Shown here piece after piece: positions 1 to 5,709 of a stretch of DNA of 5,709 bases (position 1 is the first letter of the stretch; each line of letters starts with the position of its first letter). Under the pieces are notes generated by a model. The model saw only the letters and a program-made list of their open reading frames with translations, searched no databases and was not told where the DNA came from. The stretch is from Acidobacteriota bacterium (GTDB lineage: Bacteria; Acidobacteriota; Vicinamibacteria; Vicinamibacterales; Fen-181), in assembly GCA_021779795.1 (NCBI GenBank), contig JAJXZZ010000146.1, positions 1 to 5,709 on the forward strand, read 5' to 3'. The translations under genes and the position numbers were made by a program.

Positions 1-16
1 CGTTCCTCCGGACGCC

Positions 17-670
17 TCAGCTGATCAACCCCCTCCGAACCGCGTAGAGCACCAGTTCGACGGCGCTGTGCACGTCCAGCTTCTCCATGATGTGGGCGCG
101 GTGCGTTTCGATCGTGCTCGGGCTGACGAACAGCAGGTCGGCGATTTCCTTGTTGCTCTTGCCCTCGGCGACCAGTTGGAAGATCTCGCGCTCCCTGGTC
201 GAGAGCGACTCGTACCGGTCCACGGCCACGCCGCGCGCCGCGAGGCTGCGGGCGTGCTCGTCGACCAGCACCCTGGCCACGGCCGGGCTGAAGAACGACT
301 TGCCCTGCGCGACCTGCGCGATGGCCCTGACCAGGTCGCTGTCGGCGGAGTCCTTGAGCAGGTAGGCCCGGGCGCCGGCCTGCAGCGCGCGGCCGATGTA
401 GGCTTCGTTCGGGTGCATGCTGAGGATGACGACTCGGACGCCCGGCGCCCGGCGGCAGATCTGGCTTGTCGCCTCGAGGCCGTTCAGCAGCGGCATGCTG
501 ATGTCGAGCAGCGCGATGTCGGGCCTGAGTTCGATCGCCTTGCGGACGGCCTCGCGGCCGTCGCCGGTCTCGGCCACGACCTGCCAGTCGGGTTGCTCTT
601 CGAGAATCTTGCGGATGCCCTGGCGCACGATCGTGTGATCGTCGGCCAGCAGGATGCGGAGGGAGCCCAT
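17..670 (-). CDS. NarL/FixJ-family response regulator (REC + LuxR-type HTH)
   Basis: This is a DNA-binding response regulator of 217 residues, the normal length for the NarL group. The receiver domain spans about residues 4-120. It shows the acidic pair D10/D11, the phosphoacceptor D56 in ALLDISMP, the switch residue S84 in VILSM and the conserved K106 in YLLKD. A linker leads to a LuxR-type helix-turn-helix at about 155-212, with LSTREREIFQLVAEGKSNKE followed by the recognition helix SPSTIETHRAHIMEKL. It lies immediately after the sensor kinase gene: the kinase TGA (671-673) directly abuts this ATG (668-670), and AAAGGA five bases upstream gives a good ribosome site inside the kinase 3' end. 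The two are therefore almost certainly cotranscribed and translationally coupled, and the kinase is the expected phosphodonor. Family and domain calls are very secure. The regulon is unknown; regulation of the divergent genes is only inference. Confidence 0.97.
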   Translation of the reverse strand: MGSLRILLADDHTIVRQGIRKILEEQPDWQVVAETGDGREAVRKAIELRPDIALLDISMPLLNGLEATSQICRRAPGVRVVILSMHPNEAYIGRALQAGARAYLLKDSADSDLVRAIAQVAQGKSFFSPAVARVLVDEHARSLAARGVAVDRYESLSTREREIFQLVAEGKSNKEIADLLFVSPSTIETHRAHIMEKLDVHSAVELVLYAVRRGLIS

Positions 671-2137
671 TCAGGTCCTTTCGGCGGACGGCCGCTCGTC
701 CTCGGCCTGCGCGGCCGGGTCGGGGCCCCGTCCTTCGCGGGGAAGCGCGGGCAGCTCGACCGTGAGGCGCGTGCCCGCCCCCGGCGACGTCTCGATGTTC
801 ATCGAGCCGTTGAACCCGGAGACGCGCTCCTCGATGCCGAGCAGCCCGAGGCCGCGCCGCGTCCCGGCGGCCGGCTCCTTGCCCGGGTCGAATCCCCGGC
901 CGTCGTCCTCGATCGTGACCCGGACGACGGCCGGGAGGCGCTGCAGGGAGACGCGGCACCACGACGCGTCCGCGTGCCTCGCCACGTTGGTCACCGCCTC
1001 CTGCACGATGCGGTAGAGGCAGGTTTCGATCTCGCCGGCCAGGCGCTCGTCCATGCCCTCGTGGGCGAACTCGGCGCGAATGCCGGCGCGCGCGGAGAAA
1101 GCGCCGAGGTACCAGGCGATCGTATCCGGCAGGCCGAGGTCGTCGAGCATCGCCGGATGGAGCAGCTGCGACAGGTCGCGCACCTGCTGCAGGGCGAGGT
1201 CGGCCAGCCGGCGCGCCTCCAGGAACGCCTCCCCTTCCGAGGCCGTGAGGCCCACCTTTCGGCCGGCGACCGACAGCTCCACCTTGACCGCGGTCAGCGC
1301 CTGGCCGACTTCGTCGTGCAGCTCGCGCGCGATCGTCCGGCGCTCGTCCTCCTGGGCGTTGACCAGCCTGGCCGACAGGCGCTGCAGGTTCCTCGTGTTC
1401 TCGGCGTCCTTCACCAGCTGCGCGCGGATCTGGCGTTCGAGGCCGCTGGCGTACCGCGTCACCACGAGCGCGACGACGAGGCTGGCCACCAGCGCCGCGC
1501 CGCTCGTCAGCCAGATGCGGGTGCGCAGCGCCGCGTAGGCGACGCGCGTCTCGTTCTGCTCCCGCTCGAACGCCGTCCGGTTGAGACCTTGGAGCCGACG
1601 GAGGATCCGGGCGATGGCCTCCCGCTTCGGGGCGACCTGCTCGCGGAGCACCTTCCAGGCTTCGTCCGATCGGCGCCTCTCGTCCCAGTCGAGGACGGGG
1701 ATGATGGTGCGCCAGAAGCCCTGCACGTCGGCTTCGAGCTGCCGGAACGCCTGCCGCTCCTCGGGGACCGCCGACACCGGCACGTAGGCCTCCAGGGCGC
1801 CGGCCACGTCGTCGCGCGCCGACTCGATCTGCCGCAGGTAGGTGCCCGTCATGTCGGGCGCGGTGTCGAACAGGGCGTCGCGGACGAGCACCGACGCCCT
1901 CAGGACGCGCACGCGCACCGTCGTCAGCCGCCGGCCCGCCGACGTGAACCTCGCGCTGGCGGCCGCGGAGCCCTCCTCGATGCGCGTCAGGCGCCGCACC
2001 AGGTCGGCCCCGGACAGGATCCACAGCAGCAGGATCGCGCCAAAGCCGACGTAGAGCGCGGACCGGAGCGACGGGCGCGCGGCCTGTTCGTCGAAGGCCG
2101 CGGCGTGGCCGGCGCCGGCGGCGCGTGCGGGAGGCAT
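671..2137 (-). CDS. Membrane sensor histidine kinase, HisKA_3/NarX type
   Basis: This 488-residue inner-membrane kinase is predicted to autophosphorylate on His and pass the phosphate to the adjacent NarL-type regulator. TM1 lies at about residues 27-44 and TM2 at about 209-227. Between them is a roughly 165-residue, charged, all-helical periplasmic region resembling four-helix-bundle (4HB_MCP/CHASE3-like) sensors. The HisKA_3 dimerisation helix carries ARELHDEVGQALTAVK with phosphoacceptor H274. The HDxxxQ pattern (H274, D275, Q279) is associated in this family with both kinase and phosphatase activity. The HATPase_c domain shows an N-box at about 379-389 (QEAVTNVARHA), a G1 box DDGRGF at 411-416 and a G2 box RGLGLLGIEERV at 428-439. 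All catalytic motifs look intact. No full HAMP domain fits in the roughly 45 residues between TM2 and H274; that stretch looks like a signalling coiled coil. The ATG at 2135-2137 is the first plausible start; its ribosome site is weak (GGGG about 12 bases upstream). The sensed signal cannot be read from sequence. Confidence 0.96.
   Translation of the reverse strand: MPPARAAGAGHAAAFDEQAARPSLRSALYVGFGAILLLWILSGADLVRRLTRIEEGSAAASARFTSAGRRLTTVRVRVLRASVLVRDALFDTAPDMTGTYLRQIESARDDVAGALEAYVPVSAVPEERQAFRQLEADVQGFWRTIIPVLDWDERRRSDEAWKVLREQVAPKREAIARILRRLQGLNRTAFEREQNETRVAYAALRTRIWLTSGAALVASLVVALVVTRYASGLERQIRAQLVKDAENTRNLQRLSARLVNAQEDERRTIARELHDEVGQALTAVKVELSVAGRKVGLTASEGEAFLEARRLADLALQQVRDLSQLLHPAMLDDLGLPDTIAWYLGAFSARAGIRAEFAHEGMDERLAGEIETCLYRIVQEAVTNVARHADASWCRVSLQRLPAVVRVTIEDDGRGFDPGKEPAAGTRRGLGLLGIEERVSGFNGSMNIETSPGAGTRLTVELPALPREGRGPDPAAQAEDERPSAERT
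676..681 (-). promoter_or_regulatory. Ribosome binding site for the response regulator, inside the kinase gene
   Basis: On the minus strand AAAGGA sits five bases before the regulator ATG (668-670), within the last codons of the kinase gene. With the kinase TGA touching the ATG, ribosomes ending on the kinase can reinitiate directly, which would keep kinase and regulator in a fixed ratio. Confidence 0.6.
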
Positions 2138-2339
2138 GCGCGGATCTTACCCCGAAGGCGGCGCGCGGACCTCCTCGAGCGGTCGAGGCGGAGGGAATCA
2201 AGTCTGGACAGGATGGTTCGATGGCGCAAAAATAGAATATTCTGTCGAATTCGTGCTGGGCGCGCGGGGCCAGTCCGTGCCGGGCCCGGCGACGACAGTG
2301 AACCGGAGGCCCGCCTTTCCCGGCGGCCGCAGAGTGAAC
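2138..2339. promoter_or_regulatory. Divergent intergenic region between kinase and acyltransferase
   Basis: These roughly 200 bases separate the minus-strand kinase start from the plus-strand acyltransferase start, so promoters for both directions should lie here. The most notable part is an AT-rich island at 2228-2252 in otherwise very GC-rich DNA. It contains a perfect 10-bp palindrome AGAATATTCT (2234-2243), an overlapping plus-strand TAGAAT (2233-2238, five of six matches to a -10 box) and GAATTC at 2247-2252. A TGGACA resembling a -35 box lies at 2205-2210, but its 22-bp spacing to TAGAAT is too long for a standard sigma-70 promoter. An inverted repeat CCTCGA-GCGG-TCGAGG (2173-2188) lies closer to the kinase start. 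The role as a divergent promoter region is likely from gene layout; the exact promoter elements are not resolved. Confidence 0.45.
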
Positions 2340-3500
2340 GTGAGCGAACGAACCATACTTTCGGAACCGGCGGTGTCCACGCGCGTGCCGTTCGTCGACC
2401 TGGCGCGCGGGATCGCCGTCCTCTTCATGATCCAGGGGCACACGCTCCAGGTGCTCCTCGACCCCCATTACGCCGGCGGCCCGTTCTCGAACGCCTGGCT
2501 CTACCTGCGCGGCCTGACGTCGTGCACGTTCCTGTTCCTCTCGGGGTTCTCGTTCAGCCTCGCGACGACGCCGCGCTGGGCGGAGTTCAGGAAGCCGGGC
2601 CCGCGCGTCTACAAGCGGCTGCGGCGCTACCTCCTGCTGGTCGTCCTCGGCTACGGGATGCGCTTCCCGGCGCGCACGCTCGCCGGGCTGTCCACCCTGT
2701 CGGCCGCCCAGTGGCAGACGTTCGCCATCGTGGACGTCCTCCAGTTGATCGCGGTCAGCCTGGCGCTGCTCCAGGTCGGCGTCTGGCTGCTCGCCTCGCC
2801 GCGCGTCTTCATGCGGCTGGCGTTCGCGGCCTCGGCCCTCGCCGCGGTGGCGACGCCGTTCGCCTCCCGCGTGGACTGGGCGTCGAACGGGCACGCCCTG
2901 CTGGGCGCCTGGCTGACGACCAACACCGGGTCGCTGTTCCCGGCGCTGCCGTGGGCGGCCTACGTCTTCTTCGGCGCGGGCCTCGGCGTGTGGTATGCCG
3001 GGCCGCGTGCGGCCCCCGCGGCCGACGACCGGGCGAGGACGTTCCTGAAGGCGGGCGCCGTCATGGTCGTCGTCGGGGCCCTCCTGCACGTGCTCCCGTG
3101 GTCGCCGTATGGGGCCATCGACTTCTGGACGCTCAGCCCGAACCTGTTCCTGGTGAAGTCCGGGTCGGTGCTCCTCGGGCTGTCCGGGACGATTCGACTG
3201 ATGCGCGGCATCAAGACGCTGCCGCGGCTGGTGACCGCCCTGTCGCGCGAGTCGCTGCTCGTCTATCTCGTGCACGTCGTCCTGCTCTACGGATCGGCCT
3301 GGACGATCGGCCTCGGCCAGAGCGTCGGGCCGCATCTCGCCCCCGCGTCGGTCGTCGGGTGGATTGCCGGCCTGCTGACCGCGATGTCGCTGCTCGCCTG
3401 GACGTGGCACGAGTGCAAGCGGCAGATGTCGAGCGTCGCCGTCCTGGTCCGCGCGGTCGCCGCCGTCGCCGTCCTCTACGGCCTGGTCTGGCCGTTCTGA
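2340..3500 (+). CDS. Multi-pass membrane acyltransferase-like protein (HGSNAT/DUF1624 type)
   Basis: This is a hydrophobic protein of about 386 residues with some ten predicted membrane segments. Numbering below counts from the alternative GTG at 2334. The N-terminus carries VPFVDLARGIAVLFMIQGH (about 18-36), the first-helix signature shared by HGSNAT/YeiB-like (DUF1624) and acyltransferase-3 membrane proteins, with D22, R25, G26 and H36; the His in this helix is catalytic in HGSNAT. A mid-protein LFPALPWAAYVFFGAGLG (about 201-218) and a late SRESLLVYLVHVVLLYG (about 304-320) also fit this superfamily. By family analogy it would transfer an acyl group across the inner membrane to a sugar or envelope glycan; the substrate is unknown. 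The start is uncertain. GTG 2340 has a weak AGAG five bases upstream; GTG 2334, GTG 2298 and ATG 2136 are in-frame alternatives. The ATG would add 68 residues that do not look like conserved protein and would cover the divergent promoter region. The next gene is 93 bp downstream on the same strand. Confidence 0.82.
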   Translation: MSERTILSEPAVSTRVPFVDLARGIAVLFMIQGHTLQVLLDPHYAGGPFSNAWLYLRGLTSCTFLFLSGFSFSLATTPRWAEFRKPGPRVYKRLRRYLLLVVLGYGMRFPARTLAGLSTLSAAQWQTFAIVDVLQLIAVSLALLQVGVWLLASPRVFMRLAFAASALAAVATPFASRVDWASNGHALLGAWLTTNTGSLFPALPWAAYVFFGAGLGVWYAGPRAAPAADDRARTFLKAGAVMVVVGALLHVLPWSPYGAIDFWTLSPNLFLVKSGSVLLGLSGTIRLMRGIKTLPRLVTALSRESLLVYLVHVVLLYGSAWTIGLGQSVGPHLAPASVVGWIAGLLTAMSLLAWTWHECKRQMSSVAVLVRAVAAVAVLYGLVWPF

Positions 3501-3584
3501 GCGTCCCGGGGGCGCGCCCGTCGCGGCCCCGCTCCCGGCCGCCTGGCTGAACGTCACGAAGCGTCCACTTTCGGCCGTCCCAAT

Positions 3585-3589
3585 GGAGG
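3585..3589 (+). promoter_or_regulatory. Ribosome binding site of the lipoprotein gene
   Basis: GGAGG lies four bases before the ATG at 3594. It is the strongest Shine-Dalgarno match among the plus-strand genes here. It fixes the start, which also gives a coherent signal peptide. Confidence 0.65.
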
Positions 3590-3593
3590 GGTT

Positions 3594-4562
3594 ATGAGAC
3601 ATTGGGCCTGGAGCGTGGTGGTCGTCGTTGCCTGCGCGCTGGCCGCAGCCTGCCAGCCGCGCGCCGCGCTGTCCGACCGGGACAAGGCGGCCATCCGAAC
3701 AGCCCACCACGAGTTCGACAGGATGATCAGCGCCGGGCCGTCCGACCTGCCCGGCCTGGTGAAGATGTACTACACCGAGACCGCCCGCCTGCTGCCGCCC
3801 AACGCGCCGATGGCCGACGGGCGGGAGGCGATCCTCCGCGCCTTCACGGCGATGGGGCGGGTGACGGCGTTCAAGAGCGGCCCGCTGACCATCGACGGGC
3901 GCGGCGGCACGGCGATGGTCGAGGCCACCTACCAGGCCACCATCGAGCCCCCGGGGGGCGGCGAGCCGATCGCCGACAAGGGGAAGTACATCGAGATCTG
4001 GCAGCGGCAGCCGGACGGCAGCTGGAAGGCCTCGCGCGACATCTGGAACAGCGACCTCCCGCTGACCGGGCTCGTCGTGCCGTCCGGCACGCTCGCGGCC
4101 AACGCCGGGCCCGAGCTGCGGGAGCTCGATTGGCTGGTCGGACGGTGGGCGATCGAGGGCCAGTCACGAACGGCGTCGGCGCTCGGCCCGGCCGGCGCGT
4201 CGATGCTGGCGATGAACTGCCGCTGGCTCGTGGGCGGCACGAACCTGTTCTGCACGGTGGACGGGATGCTGCCGGGCGGGCCGTACCACGACGTGATGGT
4301 CCACACCTACGACACGGCGACGCGGACCTTCCGCGGGTTCGACGCCGACAGCACCGGGATGACCGTGCCGTTCGGCCTGGTGATCGGCAAGGGGTCCTGG
4401 GTCTACACGTACGACCTGAGGATCGGCGGCAAGCCGGTCAGGATGCGGATGACGCTGTTCGACCTCTCGCAGAACGGATGCTCGTACTCGCAGGCGGTGT
4501 CCACCTCCGGCGGCCCGTTCGTCGTCGTCTCCGAGGGGACCGGCCGGAGATTGCCCGAGTAG
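3594..4562 (+). CDS. Predicted lipoprotein with NTF2/SnoaL-like and DUF1579-like domains
   Basis: This is a 322-residue exported protein. The N-terminus has a short basic start, a hydrophobic core (VVVVVACALAAA) and a lipobox-like AAAC with C20 as the probable lipidated residue. Position -3 is Ala rather than the usual Leu, so lipidation is probable, not certain. Q21 at +2 would favour the outer membrane. Residues about 30-155 resemble the SnoaL/DUF4440 branch of the NTF2-like fold: a long first helix with AHHEFDRMI, then DLPGLVKMYYTETARLLPP, a GREAI segment, and a closing KYIEIWQRQPDGSWKASRDIW. Residues about 173-320 resemble DUF1579-like proteins of unknown function: ELDWLVGRWAIEG, a WLVGGTNLFCTVDGM strand pair, then VHTYDTATRTFRGFDADSTG. 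Known NTF2-like proteins bind or modify small molecules, but no catalytic set is recognisable here, so no reaction is assigned. The gene lies between the acyltransferase and the efflux adaptor and is followed by a stem-loop, so it probably ends its transcription unit. Confidence 0.9.
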   Translation: MRHWAWSVVVVVACALAAACQPRAALSDRDKAAIRTAHHEFDRMISAGPSDLPGLVKMYYTETARLLPPNAPMADGREAILRAFTAMGRVTAFKSGPLTIDGRGGTAMVEATYQATIEPPGGGEPIADKGKYIEIWQRQPDGSWKASRDIWNSDLPLTGLVVPSGTLAANAGPELRELDWLVGRWAIEGQSRTASALGPAGASMLAMNCRWLVGGTNLFCTVDGMLPGGPYHDVMVHTYDTATRTFRGFDADSTGMTVPFGLVIGKGSWVYTYDLRIGGKPVRMRMTLFDLSQNGCSYSQAVSTSGGPFVVVSEGTGRRLPE

Positions 4563-4587
4563 CGCCGGCGCCGGCCGTCGGCGAGAC

Positions 4588-4619
4588 CGTCGGGCAGCCT
4601 TCCCCGGGGCTGCCCGGCG
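4588..4619 (+). terminator. Strong GC-rich stem-loop after the lipoprotein gene
   Basis: A 12-bp stem (4588-4599 with 4608-4619) contains nine perfect inner pairs (CGGGCAGCC with GGCTGCCCG), one T-G wobble and two further pairs, closing an 8-base loop. It begins 26 bases after the lipoprotein stop codon. No T-tract follows, so it is not a classical intrinsic terminator. In GC-rich genomes such hairpins often mark transcript ends or protect 3' ends. Position supports the call; the missing T-tract weakens it. Confidence 0.42.
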
Positions 4620-4622
4620 CGA

Positions 4623-4640
4623 TGTCACGATCTCGTCACA
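4623..4640. promoter_or_regulatory. Imperfect 18-bp dyad upstream of the efflux adaptor
   Basis: TGTCACGA-TC-TCGTCACA is an inverted repeat with seven of eight pairs matching around a 2-bp centre. It starts just after the stem-loop and ends 71 bases before the adaptor ATG. Its size and symmetry suit a dimeric repressor or activator. Efflux operons are often controlled by TetR- or MarR-type repressors, but no such gene is in the window. It is not a CRP site, since the half-site spacing is wrong. No convincing -35/-10 pair is visible next to it. Confidence 0.27.
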
Positions 4641-4711
4641 GTTCTGCCGCACGCGGGACACACGTGGCGACGTCCTAGAGATGAGACTGTCTGCTCGTCC
4701 GGTGAAGGCCT

Positions 4712-5709
4712 ATGGACTCCCTCGACACACCAACCGACACCCCTCCGTCCGCTGGTCCCGCTCCCACGACGACTCACCGCCCCGAAGGCCGGGCCAGGCG
4801 CCTGTGGCCGCTGGTTCTCCTGGCGGCGGCCGTGATCGCCGGCGCCTGGTGGCTGCGGGGCGCGCCGCAGGACGGGGCGTCAGGCGGTCGCGGCCGGTTT
4901 GCCGGCGGGCCGGTGCCGGTCGTCGGCGTCCAGGCGAGCCGGGGGCCGATCGGCGTCTACGTGGACGGCCTGGGCACGGTCACGCCGCTGTCGACGGTCG
5001 TCGTCAAGACCCGGGTGGACGGCGAGCTGCTCTCCGTGCACTTCAAGGAGGGCGAGTTCGTGCGCCAGGGGGCCCTGCTGGCCGAGATCGACCCGCGGCC
5101 CTACCAGGTGCAGCTGACGCAGGCCCAGGGGCAGCTGGCCCGCGACCAGGCGCTGCTCGACAACGCGCGGGTGGACCTGGGCCGCTACCAGGACCTGGTC
5201 GCGCAGAACGCGGCGCCCGAGCAGCAACTGGTGACGCAGAAGGCGCTGGTGGCCCAGTACGAGGGGGCGGTGAAGACCGACGAGGGGGCCATCGCCTCGG
5301 CCAAGCTGAGCCTGGTCTACAGCCGGATCACGGCGCCCGTCGCCGGCCGGATCGGCCTTCGCCTGGTCGATCCCGGCAACATCGTGCACGCGAGCGACGC
5401 GACCGGGCTGCTGGTCATCACCGAGATGCAGCCGATGAGCGTGATCTTCTCCATCCCGGAGGCGCGCCTGGGGCCGGTGGTGGGCCGCGTGCGGTCCGGC
5501 GCGAGGCTGCCGGTGGACGCCTATGACCCCGAGGCCAAGACGAAGATCGCCTCGGGCGTGCTCTCGACGATCGACAACCAGATCGACCAGACGACCGGCA
5601 CGCTCAAGCTCCGCGCCGTGTTCGGCAACGCGAAGAACGAGCTGTTCCCGAACCAGTTCGTCAACGCGCGGCTGCGCGTGGAGGAGAAGCAGGGCGTGAC
5701 GCTGCTGCC
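4712..5709 (+). CDS. mdtA: RND efflux periplasmic adaptor, MdtA-like (5' part; runs off the window)
   Basis: The first 332 codons of a membrane fusion protein link an RND pump in the inner membrane to an outer-membrane channel. The cytoplasmic N-terminus of about 30 residues is Pro/Thr-rich, followed by a membrane anchor at about 31-48 (LWPLVLLAAAVIAGAWWL); no lipobox Cys is present. The barrel-sandwich (lipoyl) halves are at about 98-130 (VDGELLSVHFKEGEFVRQG) and 200-226 (SRITAPVAGRIGLRLVDPGN). Between them lies an alpha-helical hairpin at about 131-198, rich in Gln, Ala and Leu. The beta-barrel part carries IDNQIDQTTGTLKLRA (about 287-302) and LFPNQFVNARL (311-321), a close match to E. coli MdtA as I recall it. 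Known MdtA works with MdtB/MdtC in multidrug and bile-salt export; the substrate here is not known. The start is well fixed: in-frame stops at 4676, 4682 and 4703 leave ATG 4712 as the first start, with a GAAGG ribosome site just upstream. The reading frame is open and cut only by the window edge, ending in VTLL, just where MdtA proteins continue into the membrane-proximal domain. Confidence 0.95.
   Translation, partial: MDSLDTPTDTPPSAGPAPTTTHRPEGRARRLWPLVLLAAAVIAGAWWLRGAPQDGASGGRGRFAGGPVPVVGVQASRGPIGVYVDGLGTVTPLSTVVVKTRVDGELLSVHFKEGEFVRQGALLAEIDPRPYQVQLTQAQGQLARDQALLDNARVDLGRYQDLVAQNAAPEQQLVTQKALVAQYEGAVKTDEGAIASAKLSLVYSRITAPVAGRIGLRLVDPGNIVHASDATGLLVITEMQPMSVIFSIPEARLGPVVGRVRSGARLPVDAYDPEAKTKIASGVLSTIDNQIDQTTGTLKLRAVFGNAKNELFPNQFVNARLRVEEKQGVTLL

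Noticed and set aside
3510..3519. GGGCGCGCCC palindrome after the acyltransferase stop, considered as a terminator.
   Set aside because: It has no loop and no T-tract, and such short GC palindromes are expected in DNA of this composition.
68..3550. A stop-free plus-strand frame of about 1160 codons running opposite the kinase and regulator and across the acyltransferase in another frame.
   Set aside because: The translation is dominated by Arg, Ala, Gly, Asp and Pro with no domain or membrane pattern. It is the usual shadow in GC-rich DNA, and the overlapped genes have full motif sets.
4564..4575. GCCGGCGCCGGC palindrome just after the lipoprotein stop.
   Set aside because: It is simple GC repetition with no loop; the longer stem-loop at 4588-4619 is the better structural candidate.
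3553..4630. Shared 7-mer GTCACGA upstream of both the lipoprotein (3553-3559) and the adaptor (4624-4630), as a possible common regulator site.
   Set aside because: It also occurs inside the lipoprotein coding region (4163-4169), and a 7-mer is expected about this often by chance in a window of this size.
4164..4661. A minus-strand frame of 165 codons opposite the lipoprotein gene.
   Set aside because: No recognisable domain or ribosome site; its composition matches an antisense shadow of the lipoprotein gene.
4622..4678. An 18-codon open frame (ATG to TAG) before the adaptor, possible leader peptide.
   Set aside because: No ribosome site, no codon run or attenuator-like alternative hairpins; it also overlaps the dyad by chance.
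4880..5389. A minus-strand frame of 169 codons opposite the adaptor gene.
   Set aside because: Rich in Leu, His, Asp and Gln as expected for the reverse reading of adaptor codons; no family resemblance.
4681..5526. A plus-strand frame of 281 codons overlapping the efflux adaptor, opening with an ATG at 4681.
   Set aside because: Its product is Arg/Gly/Ala-rich low-complexity sequence, while the frame from 4712 gives an intact MdtA-like protein.
1..5709. Search for tRNA, rRNA, CRISPR repeats, insertion-sequence ends, transposases and long direct repeats.
   Set aside because: Nothing by eye supports any of these; the coding regions account for nearly all of the window.

Overview
This is a GC-rich window (very strong G/C preference at third codon positions) from a Gram-negative bacterium. 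It encodes a probable lipoprotein with a signal peptide and the periplasmic adaptor of an RND efflux pump, both of which imply an outer membrane. The style of the genes (NarL-type kinase and regulator pair, NTF2-like/DUF1579-like lipoprotein, MdtA-type adaptor, GC-rich background) would fit an Acidobacteriota or similar soil lineage. That placement is inference: the window holds no rRNA or other taxonomic marker.

Layout: on the minus strand, bases 17-2137 encode a two-component system. A membrane-bound HisKA_3/NarX-type sensor kinase (671-2137) is followed with no gap by a NarL/LuxR-type response regulator (17-670); the kinase stop codon and the regulator start codon are adjacent. About 200 bp of divergent intergenic DNA (2138-2339) holds the only AT-rich patch in the window. 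On the plus strand come a multi-pass membrane acyltransferase-like protein of the HGSNAT/DUF1624 type (about 2340-3500), a two-domain predicted lipoprotein (3594-4562), and the 5' part of an RND efflux periplasmic adaptor closely resembling MdtA (4712 to beyond the window end).

How they may work together: the kinase senses a periplasmic or membrane signal through an all-helical sensor domain and phosphorylates the regulator, which has a LuxR-type DNA-binding domain. The divergent envelope genes are plausible but unproven targets. A strong stem-loop after the lipoprotein gene, followed by an imperfect 18-bp dyad, suggests that the efflux operon is a separate transcription unit. The inner-membrane pump gene(s) would be expected just past the right edge.

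No mobile element, CRISPR array, tRNA, rRNA or clearly novel system is visible. Most of the window is ordinary chromosomal gene content; the more interesting points are the lipoprotein's domain fusion, the HAMP-less kinase, and the candidate regulatory sites.
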